From Bacteroidales bacterium (GTDB taxonomy: Bacteria > Bacteroidota > Bacteroidia > Bacteroidales > UBA10428), in contig JAFGIP010000024.1 of NCBI GenBank assembly GCA_016929525.1, positions 1-64,000 on the forward strand: 64,000 bases of DNA. The letters are read 5' to 3'. This document shows positions 46,474 to 55,960 of this stretch, in pieces (position 1 is the first letter of the stretch; each line of letters starts with the position of its first letter). The translations under genes were made by a program, and so were the position numbers. The notes beneath the pieces are model-generated. The model had not been told where the DNA came from and searched no databases. It saw only the letters and a program-made list of their open reading frames with translations.

Positions 46474-47991
46474 ATGTCGAAAGAAGTTCGGGTACGTTTT
46501 GCCCCGAGTCCGACCGGGCCACTCCATATTGGCGGAGTGCGCACCGCCCTTTTTAATTATCTGTTTGCGAAGAAGAACAAAGGGACTTTTATACTTCGCA
46601 TTGAAGATACAGATCAGACACGGTTTATTGAAGGCGCCGAAGAATATATAAATGAATCGCTGGAATGGTTAGGCATTATACCCGATGAGGGAGTTAAGCA
46701 GGGCGGAGAATACGGTCCTTACAGACAATCGGAAAGAATGAATATTTACAGGCAGTATGCTGACAAGCTTATTGAAAAGGGTTGGGCATATTATGCATTT
46801 GATACTCCTGAGGAACTTGATGCTTTACGTAATAAATATGAAGCAGAAAAAAAGACTTTCTCATATGATGCAGTTTCACGAACTGAACTGAATAATTCTT
46901 TAAAAATTGGTGATACTGAAACAAAGAACAGGATTAATTCAGGGGTACCCTATGTGGTGCGTTTTAAAATGCCGGGTGATGAAATTATACAGGGTAGTGA
47001 CCTGGTACGTGGAGATGTAAAATTCAATACATCAACTTTGGATGATAAAGTAATATTCAAATCCGACGGGCTGCCAACGTATCATTTGGCCAATGTTGTT
47101 GATGACTACCTCATGAAAATATCGCATGTAATCCGCGGTGAAGAATGGCTACCCTCGTTACCGTTACATATTATGCTTTACAGGGCTCTGGGGTGGGATT
47201 CGAAAATGCCCTGGTTTGCGCACTTACCATTAATTCTTAAGCCGAGCGGAAAGGGGAAACTAAGCAAACGTGACGGAGATAAAGAAGGATTTCCTGTTTT
47301 CCCTTTGGAATGGAAATCGACAGCGGGAGAAATTTCTTCAGGGTACAGAGAAGAAGGGTATTTTCCTGAAACCGTTGTAAACCTTCTGGCTCTGCTGGGA
47401 TGGAACCCGGGTACTGAACAGGAGATATTCACTATCGATGAGCTTACACGGCAATTCTCTCTGGAAAAAGTGAATAAAGCAGGAGCCCGTTTTGATCCGG
47501 CAAAGGCCAAATGGTTCAATCAGCAGTATCTTCAGAAAAAACCCGATAAAGTCCTGGCAGAACAGTTTTCGATTTTGCTTAGAGCAAAAGGTGTTGAAAA
47601 GGAAATGGTCTTCCTTGAACGAGTTGTAAAACTGGTTAAGGAAAGATCTGTATTTATTTCGGATTTCTGGGACCAGTCTTCTTTCTTTTTCGAAGCACCT
47701 GTCAGCTACGATGAAAAAACAAAAAAGAAATTCTGGAAAGAAGATAGTTCTACGTTGGTAAAAGAATGCCTGAAAATCATTAAAGAAGCAGAACCATTTA
47801 GTTCTTTAAAAATTGAAGATAAAATTAAAACGTATATCGAAAGCAATGAGCTGGGTTTTGGTAAAGTGATGAATCCGTTGCGTCTGGCACTTGTAGGCGC
47901 CGGAAAGGGGCCGCATTTATTTGATATTATGGAAATGATAGGTAAAAAGGAAACAGTAGAACGGATTGAAAAAGCACTGAAAATTCTATAG
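46474..47991 (+). CDS. gltX: Glutamate--tRNA ligase
   Basis: A class I aminoacyl-tRNA synthetase that charges tRNA-Glu. The 505 residues have the HIGH-type motif PLHIGGVRTALFNYLF (His18), EDTDQTRFIEGAEEYI, and the KMSKS-type loop GKLSKRDGDKEG. The C-terminal anticodon-binding domain is present. It is divergent from tdh; 65 nt separate it from the tatD-family gene. Confidence 0.96.
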   Translation: MSKEVRVRFAPSPTGPLHIGGVRTALFNYLFAKKNKGTFILRIEDTDQTRFIEGAEEYINESLEWLGIIPDEGVKQGGEYGPYRQSERMNIYRQYADKLIEKGWAYYAFDTPEELDALRNKYEAEKKTFSYDAVSRTELNNSLKIGDTETKNRINSGVPYVVRFKMPGDEIIQGSDLVRGDVKFNTSTLDDKVIFKSDGLPTYHLANVVDDYLMKISHVIRGEEWLPSLPLHIMLYRALGWDSKMPWFAHLPLILKPSGKGKLSKRDGDKEGFPVFPLEWKSTAGEISSGYREEGYFPETVVNLLALLGWNPGTEQEIFTIDELTRQFSLEKVNKAGARFDPAKAKWFNQQYLQKKPDKVLAEQFSILLRAKGVEKEMVFLERVVKLVKERSVFISDFWDQSSFFFEAPVSYDEKTKKKFWKEDSSTLVKECLKIIKEAEPFSSLKIEDKIKTYIESNELGFGKVMNPLRLALVGAGKGPHLFDIMEMIGKKETVERIEKALKIL

Positions 47992-48056
47992 AATCTGAGG
48001 GCTTATAATTTGCTGTCAGAACTAAGGATCATCATTTTCAGTTCATTTTTATAAAG

Positions 48057-48716
48057 ATGAAAATCGACATTCACAGACATGCAAATGATGCAGGCAAAGC
48101 AGACAGGGTGGTGAGAAACCTGTTTCATTATCAGGAGGACGAGATAGTTGCTGAAAGGTATTATACAATAGGTTTGCATCCCTGGCATGTGCGCGAGGAA
48201 TCCTTGCATAAGGATATTAATAAGGTATCTCAGGCTGCTAAACATCCACAGGTGATTGCGATTGGAGAAGCCGGTCTTGATAAAACCATCGATATTTCCA
48301 TGGGTTTACAGCGCAATGCTTTCAGGGCACAAATCGAAATAGCCAAAGAGGTAAACAAACCACTCATTATTCACTGTGTGCGGTCGTACAATGAAATATT
48401 TGATCTCTACATTAAATCAGGACACAGGAAACCGTGGATAATTCACTGGTTCAATGCAAGTGACCAAATGGGGAAGCAGTTGACAGCAAAAGGGTTTTAT
48501 CTGTCGTTTGGGCACATGCTATTTAAAGATAACAGTAAAGCATTTAAAGCTTTTACAGAGATACCGGTGAGTAATATATTGTTGGAGACTGACGATGCTG
48601 GTTGCACAATAGATGAAATTTATACCAGGGCCGCCAACTTATTAGCTATGTCGCAACAGGATATTGAAAAGCGAATTGAAATAAATTTCGAAAACTGCTT
48701 TGGAATAAAACCATGA
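48057..48716 (+). CDS. TatD-family metal-dependent hydrolase
   Basis: The 219-residue protein has the TatD amidohydrolase residues: DIHRHAND (first metal ligands), IGEAGLDK (Glu), IIHCVRSYNE (His), IIHWFNASDQMG (His) and LLETDDAG (Asp). TatD-family proteins act as DNases or D-aminoacyl-tRNA deacylases in other bacteria. It overlaps the next gene by 4 nt (ATGA), so the two are translationally coupled. Confidence 0.85.
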   Translation: MKIDIHRHANDAGKADRVVRNLFHYQEDEIVAERYYTIGLHPWHVREESLHKDINKVSQAAKHPQVIAIGEAGLDKTIDISMGLQRNAFRAQIEIAKEVNKPLIIHCVRSYNEIFDLYIKSGHRKPWIIHWFNASDQMGKQLTAKGFYLSFGHMLFKDNSKAFKAFTEIPVSNILLETDDAGCTIDEIYTRAANLLAMSQQDIEKRIEINFENCFGIKP

Positions 48717-49438
48717 ATGAATCGGATTGGAGAAACAGGACTCTTTTATTACTGGGAAAAGAAAAACTTGCCAGATTAAAATCTGCACATGTTCTGGTAG
48801 CAGGACTTGGCGGAGTAGGGGGTTATGCTGCGGAACAGCTTTGCAGAGCGGGAGTCGGGGAACTGACATTGGTCGATAATGATATTGTTCAGCCATCGAA
48901 CCGCAACAGACAAATTATAGCTTTACAATCGACAGAGGGGAAACCTAAAACAAAAATATTAGAGGAAAGACTTCTGGACATCAATCCGGATGTAAAAGTC
49001 AGTGCGAAACCGGCTTTTCTAAATGATCAGACAATCAATGAAATATTAATTATTTCATATGATTTCGTTGTGGATGCAATTGACACCCTTAAGCCAAAAG
49101 TTACCTTAATAGCCGAAACATACAGGAGAAATATACCCATTGTAAGTTCAATGGGTTCGGCGGGGAAAACAGATCCTTCACAAGTACAGATTTCCGATAT
49201 TGAGGAATCTCATCATTGTCGTCTTGCATATATGGTGCGTAAACACTTGCACAGGCAGAACATCAGGAACGGAATTAAAGTTGTTTATTCACCGGAACCT
49301 GTCGATAAAGAAGGTATTGTTGTAACCGACGGGAGCAATAACAAACGTTCGTTGGTGGGGACCATTTCCTATATGCCAGCCATATTTGGATGTTTTTGCG
49401 CAGCGGAGGTTATAAGGAATATTTGTGAAATGAAATAA
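48713..49438 (+). CDS. tcdA: tRNA threonylcarbamoyladenosine dehydratase TcdA
   Basis: TcdA cyclises t6A in tRNA to ct6A with ATP. The 241-residue protein is a ThiF/E1-like fold: VLVAGLGGVGGYAAEQLCRAGVGELTLVDND nucleotide loop, NRNRQIIAL, and DAIDTLKPKVTLI; the motif SSMGSAGKTDPSQVQISDIEES is typical of TcdA. It is coupled to the tatD-family gene by a 4-nt overlap. Confidence 0.92.
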   Translation: MNESDWRNRTLLLLGKEKLARLKSAHVLVAGLGGVGGYAAEQLCRAGVGELTLVDNDIVQPSNRNRQIIALQSTEGKPKTKILEERLLDINPDVKVSAKPAFLNDQTINEILIISYDFVVDAIDTLKPKVTLIAETYRRNIPIVSSMGSAGKTDPSQVQISDIEESHHCRLAYMVRKHLHRQNIRNGIKVVYSPEPVDKEGIVVTDGSNNKRSLVGTISYMPAIFGCFCAAEVIRNICEMK

Positions 49439-49444
49439 CCGGGG

Positions 49445-49464
49445 GTAATGTTAATGAGCATTAC
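49445..49464. terminator. Possible terminator between tcdA and the methyltransferase gene
   Basis: GTAATG (49445-49450) pairs with CATTAC (49459-49464) around 8 nt, then TTAATTTTTC on the plus strand. It spans the stop codon of the minus-strand gene. The stem is short. Confidence 0.4.
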
Positions 49465-50017
49465 TTAATTTTTCTGCGATCGGATATATCCTTTCCGACT
49501 GAAATTCAAAATCGTAAATGGGCTGCCTCTGTTCCATCTCAATTAATTTAAATCCATGCTTATCCAGAAGATCAATTAAATCTCTTTTTGAATATGTCCG
49601 GAAAAAAACAGGAAATTCATTCTCACCGTAATAGCCATAAAAGTCTCCGGCATGAACAGTTATCGAAATTTTACCATTCATTTTCAGGATCCTGTTGAAA
49701 TCATTGAACAGACCATTCAGCTTTTCATCTGGAATATGGATTATTGAATAGAATGCACAAATTGCATCGAATGATCCGTCTGCAAAATCCATTTCGAGCA
49801 TATCCATCTGCAGAAAATCGATACCTGGGAAATTTCTTTTTGCTGTTTCTATGCAATTCTTTGACAAATCAATACCGGTTACTACAAACCCATAATCTCT
49901 GAAAAATCTTGCCTGCTGGGCAGTGGAGCAACAGCCTATATCAAGAATTCTTACACCCTTTTCAATTAGGGCTGAAAACCTGGTAAGGAAATCTTTATCA
50001 TAAGGCTTTTTTTCCAA
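49451..50017 (-). CDS. Class I SAM-dependent methyltransferase
   Basis: A SAM-binding Rossmann fold is visible: VRILDIGCCSTAQQARFF (motif I), VVTGIDLSKNCIETA (motif II), FDAICAFYSIIHI and ILKMNGKISITVHAG. It belongs to the Methyltransf_11/25 group; the substrate is unknown. The listed start is TTG at 50017. The frame is open and protein-like farther up (YYDKTHEDYYDNYSDELEKKPYDKDFL), with a CTG at 50113 but no ATG or GTG. So the true start lies upstream, or the gene has lost its start codon. It is convergent with tcdA. Confidence 0.8.
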   Translation of the reverse strand: MEKKPYDKDFLTRFSALIEKGVRILDIGCCSTAQQARFFRDYGFVVTGIDLSKNCIETAKRNFPGIDFLQMDMLEMDFADGSFDAICAFYSIIHIPDEKLNGLFNDFNRILKMNGKISITVHAGDFYGYYGENEFPVFFRTYSKRDLIDLLDKHGFKLIEMEQRQPIYDFEFQSERIYPIAEKLSNAH

Positions 50018-50113
50018 TTCATCAGAGTAATTATCGTAATAATCCTCATGAGTCTTGTCATAATAGTCGGAGCACGATGACTTTATTTTTTCTATTTTGA
50101 ATTTACTTTTCAG

Positions 50114-50360
50114 ATTGAACGGATGAACGTTAATTCACGGTTGGTTTTATATGATAATATCTATCTTTAAACGTTTAATATTCTTTTTTATAAACTGACA
50201 GGTCTTCGTATTTATTATAAATGGCAGCAGTAGATAAGCCCTTTCTACGGAGGACAGATTACAATTTGTACATAAATATTGTCCATTTTAAAACTAAGAA
50301 TACTACTTGAGAATTTTGAAGGGATTAAAATTAAGATATTGAAATAATAAAGCACTTATT
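50114..50360. other. Intergenic region without a recognised gene
   Basis: From the extended methyltransferase frame to the next ATG there are about 250 nt of AT-rich DNA between divergent genes. I see no tRNA, no ORF with family features and no strong hairpin. It should hold the promoters of both flanking genes, but no clear TAnnTTTG element stands out. Confidence 0.5.
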
Positions 50361-51101
50361 ATGTATAACAATCTCAAACAGATTCTGAAAGGTATCTTAC
50401 CCAGAAAAGCTTTATTTCAGTGTGAACCTTTTTTACACCGGATATTATATTTGTTTTATAAAGGGAATAAGTATCAGTGTAATATTTGTAATGGCAATCT
50501 GCGAAGTTTTATTGTGCTGGCCGATGGTGACAAGCTTTGCCCTAAATGTGGAAGTATTTCACGAAACAGAAGGCTATGGGGACTTCTGAAAAAAGAATTC
50601 ATTAGAGATAAAATAACGATACTTGATTTTTCACCTTCACGATGCCTTTACCGGATATTAGAAAAAAATAATTCCATTACATATATCGGTAGTGATATTT
50701 CAGGCGATTTCCTTTCCGAAAAACAATATGATATAACGAAGATCGATGCAAAAGATGATTCTTTCGATCTGATAATTTGTTATCATATTCTTGAACATAT
50801 TGAAAATGATATAAAGGCAATGAAGGAGATTTATAGGATATTAAAGAAAAAGGGCTCGTGCATTATTCAAACGCCTTTTAAAGAGGGTGATATATATGAA
50901 AACCCTCTGATCAAAACCGAAACGGAAAGACTAAAACATTTTGGCCAGAAGGACCATGTAAGAGTATATTCGGTCGACGGATTAGCATTAAGATTATCAG
51001 ATTGTGGATTTAAAACAGATATAAGATATTTTGAAGAATCATCCGATAATGAATTTGGATTAAATATCCGGGAAACTATTCTGGTATGCTCAAAACAGTA
51101 A
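50361..51101 (+). CDS. SAM-dependent methyltransferase with an N-terminal zinc-ribbon
   Basis: The 246-residue protein begins with a hydrophobic-basic region, then CNICNGNLRSFIVLADGDKLCPKCGSISRNRR (about 39-70), a CxxC...CxxC zinc-ribbon. A Rossmann methyltransferase follows, with ITILDFSPSRCLYRIL, ITYIGSDISG, DSFDLIICYHILEHIENDIKAMKEIYRIL and KGSCIIQTPF. The same architecture occurs in glycan- and polysaccharide-associated methyltransferases. The substrate is unknown. Confidence 0.8.
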   Translation: MYNNLKQILKGILPRKALFQCEPFLHRILYLFYKGNKYQCNICNGNLRSFIVLADGDKLCPKCGSISRNRRLWGLLKKEFIRDKITILDFSPSRCLYRILEKNNSITYIGSDISGDFLSEKQYDITKIDAKDDSFDLIICYHILEHIENDIKAMKEIYRILKKKGSCIIQTPFKEGDIYENPLIKTETERLKHFGQKDHVRVYSVDGLALRLSDCGFKTDIRYFEESSDNEFGLNIRETILVCSKQ

Positions 51102-51326
51102 TTAAAAATCAGCTTCTTTATGTTATCCTCATAAACAGATATTTGAACAATAACGGAAATTGACTGAAATAAATACAATACTGATAGTGTTTAGTGAACA
51201 CTGTTAGACGGTTAAACGTTATTTTTTTGTAACTTATACTATATTTCTTCTGATACTAAGATATGTGCTGATGACTTTCTTATTATATCCTGATCTCGAT
51301 TATCATGAATAATAAACTGCTTTGCA

Positions 51327-52571
51327 ATGAATAAAAGATATTCAGAAGTAATTATTCGTGAACCGCGAACTACAAAAAAAGTAAGTATTGGCTCTAAATT
51401 AAAGCCAAAGATCATCTCCTCAGTAATAGAAAGGTGGCAGTCGCTGATTGATGTAACTGCAAAAATTGTGGGAGTTCCTGCCGGATTGGTGATGCAGTTG
51501 AAGGAGGATTCTATTAAAGTGTTCCTAAAAAGCAATACTGATGGAAATCCTTATGAAGTTGGAGAAGAAGCAAAACTTATTTACGGATTATACTGCGAAA
51601 CTGTAATTGGCAATCAAAAGAAGTTATTAGTCCCTGATGCTACGAAAAGTTCTGTGTGGAAAGAAAATAATCCGGATATCGATCTGAATATGATCTCTTA
51701 TATAGGACTTCCCATAAACTGGCCCGATAAAGAAGTATTTGGAACTGTATGCCTGTTGGATAACAAAGAGAACAGTTATGATAATTCTGTAGATGAACTC
51801 CTGCACGTTGTAAAAGATCACATTGAAACCGATCTGAGGTTACTTGTTACCAACAAAGATCTGGTGAAAAAAAATTCTGAACTGAAGAAACTGAATATCT
51901 TAAAATCAAGATTTTTGAGTTTATTATCGCACGATTTAAGAGGGACTATTGGTACACTCGATGAATTTATAAGACTGTTATTGTTGAGATTCTCAGAGAC
52001 AGACAGAACTACAATAAAAAATGGTCTTAAACAAATGAGTAACAGTATTAATTCTATCTATCTGACAATGGAAAACCTGATAAGCTGGTCTAAGAATGAA
52101 CTATTGAAACTTGAAGCAAATAAAAAGGATGTCAATCTGGTGGACATTTTCGGGAATATTTTAAAATACTTTGATCAGACTGTTAAACTTAAAAACTTAA
52201 ATGTAAAAACAGAATTTATTTCAGATGAAATTATTGTTAATGCTGACAAAGATATGCTTGAAACGGCATTGCGAAATATTATATCGAATGCTATAAAATA
52301 TACAGAACCCGGAGGTATGATCATTATCAGAATCGCTAAGAAGGATAATCAGATTATCATTGAAATAGAAGATACCGGAGTTGGTATCGACAGCGAATCA
52401 TTAAAAAAGTTATTTACATTTAATAAAGATCACAAAACAAAAGGTACCAAAGGTGAAAAAAGTGCCGGTATAGGACTTTTTATTATCAAAGATTTTCTCG
52501 ATAAAAACGATGCAAAGGTGAAAGTAACCAGTATTATTGGCGAGGGAACTAAGTTTGTTATTACAATTTAA
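51327..52571 (+). CDS. GAF-domain sensor histidine kinase
   Basis: The 414-residue protein has a GAF domain (about 30-170; EEAKLIYGLYCETVIGNQKKLLVPDA, SYIGLPINWPDKEVFGTVCLLD), a coiled linker, HisKA with the phosphorylated His202 (LLSHDLRGTIGTLDEF), and HATPase (about 295-414; NADKDMLETALRNIISNAIKYT, IEDTGVGID, SAGIGLFIIKDFL). There is no transmembrane segment, so it is a soluble kinase that senses a cytoplasmic ligand or another signal through GAF. No response regulator is adjacent. The receiver of the SpoIIE hybrid at 27370 is a possible partner, but this is speculation. Confidence 0.92.
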   Translation: MNKRYSEVIIREPRTTKKVSIGSKLKPKIISSVIERWQSLIDVTAKIVGVPAGLVMQLKEDSIKVFLKSNTDGNPYEVGEEAKLIYGLYCETVIGNQKKLLVPDATKSSVWKENNPDIDLNMISYIGLPINWPDKEVFGTVCLLDNKENSYDNSVDELLHVVKDHIETDLRLLVTNKDLVKKNSELKKLNILKSRFLSLLSHDLRGTIGTLDEFIRLLLLRFSETDRTTIKNGLKQMSNSINSIYLTMENLISWSKNELLKLEANKKDVNLVDIFGNILKYFDQTVKLKNLNVKTEFISDEIIVNADKDMLETALRNIISNAIKYTEPGGMIIIRIAKKDNQIIIEIEDTGVGIDSESLKKLFTFNKDHKTKGTKGEKSAGIGLFIIKDFLDKNDAKVKVTSIIGEGTKFVITI

Positions 52572-52751
52572 GGTCGACTAACTTAATTACTGCAATAAGA
52601 GAAATAGATACTCGTTATTGCTTATAAGGTAAAATTAATCAGTGATAAAAATATTTAGAAAACCGTGATTCAGATTATACTAAGGTTTTCTGCTCTGTAA
52701 TTTATATGTTTGTGAAATCAGAACTTTTGGATAAAAGTATTTTAGAAAAAT

Positions 52752-53294
52752 ATGGACCGATTAGTTCCCATAAAATCCCTCAAAGACATTTTACCTGAAT
52801 ATCGCAGTACTCCGATAGGTAAACTCCTGGAATATCATAATCTTGGCCGGCCTTATGATAACTATGATACTGCAGAACTGCTGGTTGGCATGTGCATGGA
52901 TAACCGGAAACACCTGCATATCCCCGACAATTTTGCCTATATCATCAGATCTGGCGGGGCAAACCTGCGTTACAGCGAGTTTAAAGTGTCGTATGCAATT
53001 TCTGTTGGCCAGGTGCATCATATAGCTTTAATAGGACATAACCAGTGTGGTATGGTAAACCTTGTATCAAGAAAAGAACAGTTTATCGAGGGATTGGTAA
53101 ACAATGCCGGCTGGGACAAAGTACGGGCAGAAGAACATTTTATCCATTTTTCTCCAATGTTTGAAATTGGCAACGAAGTTGATTTTGTTTTTAGCGAAGC
53201 ACAACGGCTTAGGATCAAATATCCTAAAATTCAGATAGCGCCAATAATGTATCTGGTTGAGGATAATAAACTATATCTAATAAGGGAATCCTAA
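52752..53294 (+). CDS. Beta-class carbonic anhydrase
   Basis: The 180-residue protein interconverts CO2 and bicarbonate with zinc. The ligands are Cys48 (GMCMDNR, with Asp50), His96 and Cys99 (IGHNQCGM). The RSGGANLR loop is also typical. The usual CxDSR is here CMDNR, which still keeps the Cys and the Asp-Arg dyad. It stands alone between the histidine kinase and the CTGTCAGGG repeat. Confidence 0.85.
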   Translation: MDRLVPIKSLKDILPEYRSTPIGKLLEYHNLGRPYDNYDTAELLVGMCMDNRKHLHIPDNFAYIIRSGGANLRYSEFKVSYAISVGQVHHIALIGHNQCGMVNLVSRKEQFIEGLVNNAGWDKVRAEEHFIHFSPMFEIGNEVDFVFSEAQRLRIKYPKIQIAPIMYLVEDNKLYLIRES

Positions 53295-53311
53295 CGATGC
53301 TTAAAAAACAA

Positions 53312-53339
53312 CCCTGTCAGGGTATTAAACCCTGACAGG
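53312..53339. repeat. Palindromic repeat, second copy of the CCCTGTCAGGG family
   Basis: CCTGTCAGGGT (53313-53323) and ACCCTGACAGG (53329-53339) form an 11-bp stem with a 5-nt loop. The sequence matches the hairpin at 38768-38801 over the CCCTGTCAGGGTATT and CCCTGACAGG cores. It lies just after the carbonic anhydrase gene and before the orphan T9SS tail, so it could end both. Confidence 0.65.
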
Positions 53340-53406
53340 ATAGGTAAATTTAAAGCAATGTTGATTTAAAAATAATTTGGACAGGATTGCTATAATGAAA
53401 TAATAA

Positions 53407-53658
53407 TCACTGCTTAACAAACTTCTGGCTGTAAAATCTTCCATAATCATCTCTGGCAGAAATAAAATAAATACCTGCCGGAAGCTTGGAAATATCAACC
53501 TGTGACGTTTGATCTCTATGGCGGATAGCTTCTTTTCCTGTCGCATTGAATATTCTAATCTGATACAATTCTTCAGTAAAATTAACTACATCATAAGCGG
53601 GGTTTGGAAAAAATCCTAAAGTATTGTTCTCAAAAGTACATTCCGGAACTGAAAATTT
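53407..53658 (-). pseudogene. Orphan T9SS C-terminal sorting domain (gene remnant)
   Basis: About 83 open codons end at TGA (53407-53409). They read VPECTFENNTLGFFPNPAYD, a LYQIRIFNATGKEA turn, DISKLPAGIYFISA and a FYSQKFVKQ end. These are the full features of a type A T9SS sorting domain: FPNP near the start, Gly-Ile-Tyr turn, basic C-terminus. A stop codon lies directly upstream and no start is present. The catalytic or binding part of the protein is missing, and the divergent GH3 gene begins 13 bp beyond. Confidence 0.75.
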
Positions 53659-53671
53659 TTATTATTTTTAA

Positions 53672-55822
53672 ATGGATATGAATATAAACAGAAGAAAGAT
53701 GATGAAATTTAAACTTTATCCTGGTTTGACAGTTATTGCTATAATTATTTTATCACAGTGTAAGACCGGAACTGAAATGGAAGAAACCATCCGATATGAG
53801 CCTCCTGTAAGCTTTGAAGAAGCAACCATTTGGGCCGACAGTATTGTAGATCTTATGACACTGGATGAGAAAATATCACTGACGGGAGGGAACCTTATTT
53901 TTTATACCAATGCCGTACCCAGACTTGATATCCCTGCAGTATTCATGGCTGATGCCACACAGGGAATACATATTCGCAAAGAATTTGATACTATTAAATA
54001 TAATCCTACCCTGCAAAAGTCTACAGCATTTCCTTCACCCATTCTGCTGGCTTCAACATGGAACCCTGTTCTGGCTTATGATTATGCTAATGCAGTCGGA
54101 GAGGAATGCCGGGCAGGAGGAATTCCTGTTTTGTTAGGCCCCGGCATGAATATATACCGGTTGTCGCAGTGTGGAAGAAATTTCGAATATTTTGGGGAAG
54201 ACCCATACCTTGCAAGTCGAATGATCGAAAATTATGTTGTGGGTTTGCAGAAGACAGGAACCATTGCCACTCTGAAACATTTCGTTGCCAATAATACAGA
54301 TTATTTCCGTCGAAAAAGTAACAGTATTGTCGACGAAAGGACATTAAATGAAATTTATATGCCCGCATTTAAAGCAGGTATCGATGCGGGAGCAATGGCT
54401 GTGATGACATCGTATAATCAACTGAATGGTGAATGGTGCGGACAAAGTTATCATGTTATTACCGGGATACTTCGTGAACAACTTGGTTTTAAGTGGCTGG
54501 TGATGACCGACTGGTGGTCGGTAAACGATGGGGCCGGTGTTATTAAATCGGGACAGGACATTGAAATGCCTGCACGGGAAGCATTGGAATATACGCAGGA
54601 ATTGATTGATAGTGGAGTAGTTAATGAAGCTGATATTGATCGTATGGTTACAAGTCTTTTGAGAACCCTGTATGCCATGAATTCATTTAAAGTAAAACCT
54701 GACCCGACATTGCTCACCAGGTTTGCTCATCATGAAGAAGTTGCACTCAATACCGCCAGGGAAGGGATTGTATTATTGCGTAATGAAAATAATATTCTTC
54801 CGCTTGAAGTAACCAGTAAAAAGATATTGTTAACCGGTGATTACATTAACAAGGTAGCAGCAGGTGGCGGAGCAGCTGAAGTCGAAGGCTATAATCATGT
54901 TGTACTTGCCAATGCCCTGAAAAATATTCTGGCAGCAAATCTGATGATTGCTGAAACAGCCGCAGATGAAGAGATTAAAGTTGCTGACGCTGTGATCCTT
55001 AATATTGGAACATACGACAGCGAAGGTTACGATCGGCCTTTTGAATTACCCGATTCAACAGAGAAACTAATTTTGAGAGTAGCTGCGTTAAATCCAAATA
55101 CGGTAGTTGTTGTAAACTCGGGTAGCGGAATCGATTTGAGTAATTGGTACGATAAAGTAAGTGCTATAATATATGCCTGGTATCCCGGTCAGAATGGAGC
55201 TACAGCCGTTGCTGAAATCCTGACAGGGATTTTAAATCCTTCAGGTAAACTGCCAATGACCATTGAACGTAAGTTTAAAGATTCACCGGGTTATGGGTAT
55301 TTACCGGAGGGAGAAGAATTATATGTCGGATGGAATAGTGAAGCTGAAGAAGCAAGAGAGGTTTATGATGTAATATATGATGAGGGAGTATTTGTAGGGT
55401 ACCGCTGGTATGAAAAGAAAAATATTAAACCATTGTTTGCATTTGGCTTTGGCCTTTCTTATACAAGTTTCAGCTATAGTGACCTGAAAGTATCAAATGA
55501 ACAGTTTACATCCGGCGATATTATAGAGGTTAGTTTTGTTATAAAAAACACCGGTGAAAGAACCGGTGCTGAGATAGCACAACTTTACATCCACGACACG
55601 GAAGCTTCAGTAGAACGACCTGTTAAAGAACTTAAAGGTTTTAAAAAGGTGAAACTGAATCCGGGCGAGTCAAAAACTGTAACTCTTCAGTTGGGCAAGG
55701 AGGATTTTTCATTCTGGAGCCCCGAAGCAAAAGACTGGATTGCCGAGCCGGGAAAATTTGAGATCAGAGTAGGTTCTTCGTCAGATAATATTTTACTTAA
55801 CAAAGAAGTAGAATTGATATAA
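53672..55822 (+). CDS. GH3 beta-glycosidase lipoprotein
   Basis: The 716-residue protein has a hydrophobic signal with a lipobox ending LSQC (Cys30), so it is probably anchored to a membrane. The family-3 N-terminal barrel includes GPGMNIYRLSQCGRNFEYFGEDPYLAS, LKHFVANN and the nucleophile Asp280 in LVMTDWWSV. The second domain has GTYDSEGYDR, and the end is a fibronectin-like domain (EVSFVIKNTGERTGAEIAQLYI). GH3 enzymes remove glucose or xylose from oligosaccharides. It could follow the GH16 enzyme encoded at the other end of the window, but this is an inference. Confidence 0.92.
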   Translation: MDMNINRRKMMKFKLYPGLTVIAIIILSQCKTGTEMEETIRYEPPVSFEEATIWADSIVDLMTLDEKISLTGGNLIFYTNAVPRLDIPAVFMADATQGIHIRKEFDTIKYNPTLQKSTAFPSPILLASTWNPVLAYDYANAVGEECRAGGIPVLLGPGMNIYRLSQCGRNFEYFGEDPYLASRMIENYVVGLQKTGTIATLKHFVANNTDYFRRKSNSIVDERTLNEIYMPAFKAGIDAGAMAVMTSYNQLNGEWCGQSYHVITGILREQLGFKWLVMTDWWSVNDGAGVIKSGQDIEMPAREALEYTQELIDSGVVNEADIDRMVTSLLRTLYAMNSFKVKPDPTLLTRFAHHEEVALNTAREGIVLLRNENNILPLEVTSKKILLTGDYINKVAAGGGAAEVEGYNHVVLANALKNILAANLMIAETAADEEIKVADAVILNIGTYDSEGYDRPFELPDSTEKLILRVAALNPNTVVVVNSGSGIDLSNWYDKVSAIIYAWYPGQNGATAVAEILTGILNPSGKLPMTIERKFKDSPGYGYLPEGEELYVGWNSEAEEAREVYDVIYDEGVFVGYRWYEKKNIKPLFAFGFGLSYTSFSYSDLKVSNEQFTSGDIIEVSFVIKNTGERTGAEIAQLYIHDTEASVERPVKELKGFKKVKLNPGESKTVTLQLGKEDFSFWSPEAKDWIAEPGKFEIRVGSSSDNILLNKEVELI

Positions 55823-55960
55823 GTAGAGGATCAGACATTTTGGAATCTGATTGTTTAGCAGCTCGGCATAACTCTATGCTTAAATTAAATATACCACAGA
55901 TTTTAGTGGAAAGCTGATAGAATGCATAATTAGATTAGTCAGGTTCAACAGCAAATGTTT

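Noticed and set aside
51186-51202. Short palindrome (AGTGTT, 5-nt loop, AACACT) before the histidine kinase gene
   Set aside because: Six-bp arms, no U-run and no promoter element nearby; likely chance in AT-rich DNA.
52705-52712. TATGTTTG as a promoter of the carbonic anhydrase gene
   Set aside because: The -7 match is good but no TTG/TTTG lies at the required distance, so I do not list it as a feature.
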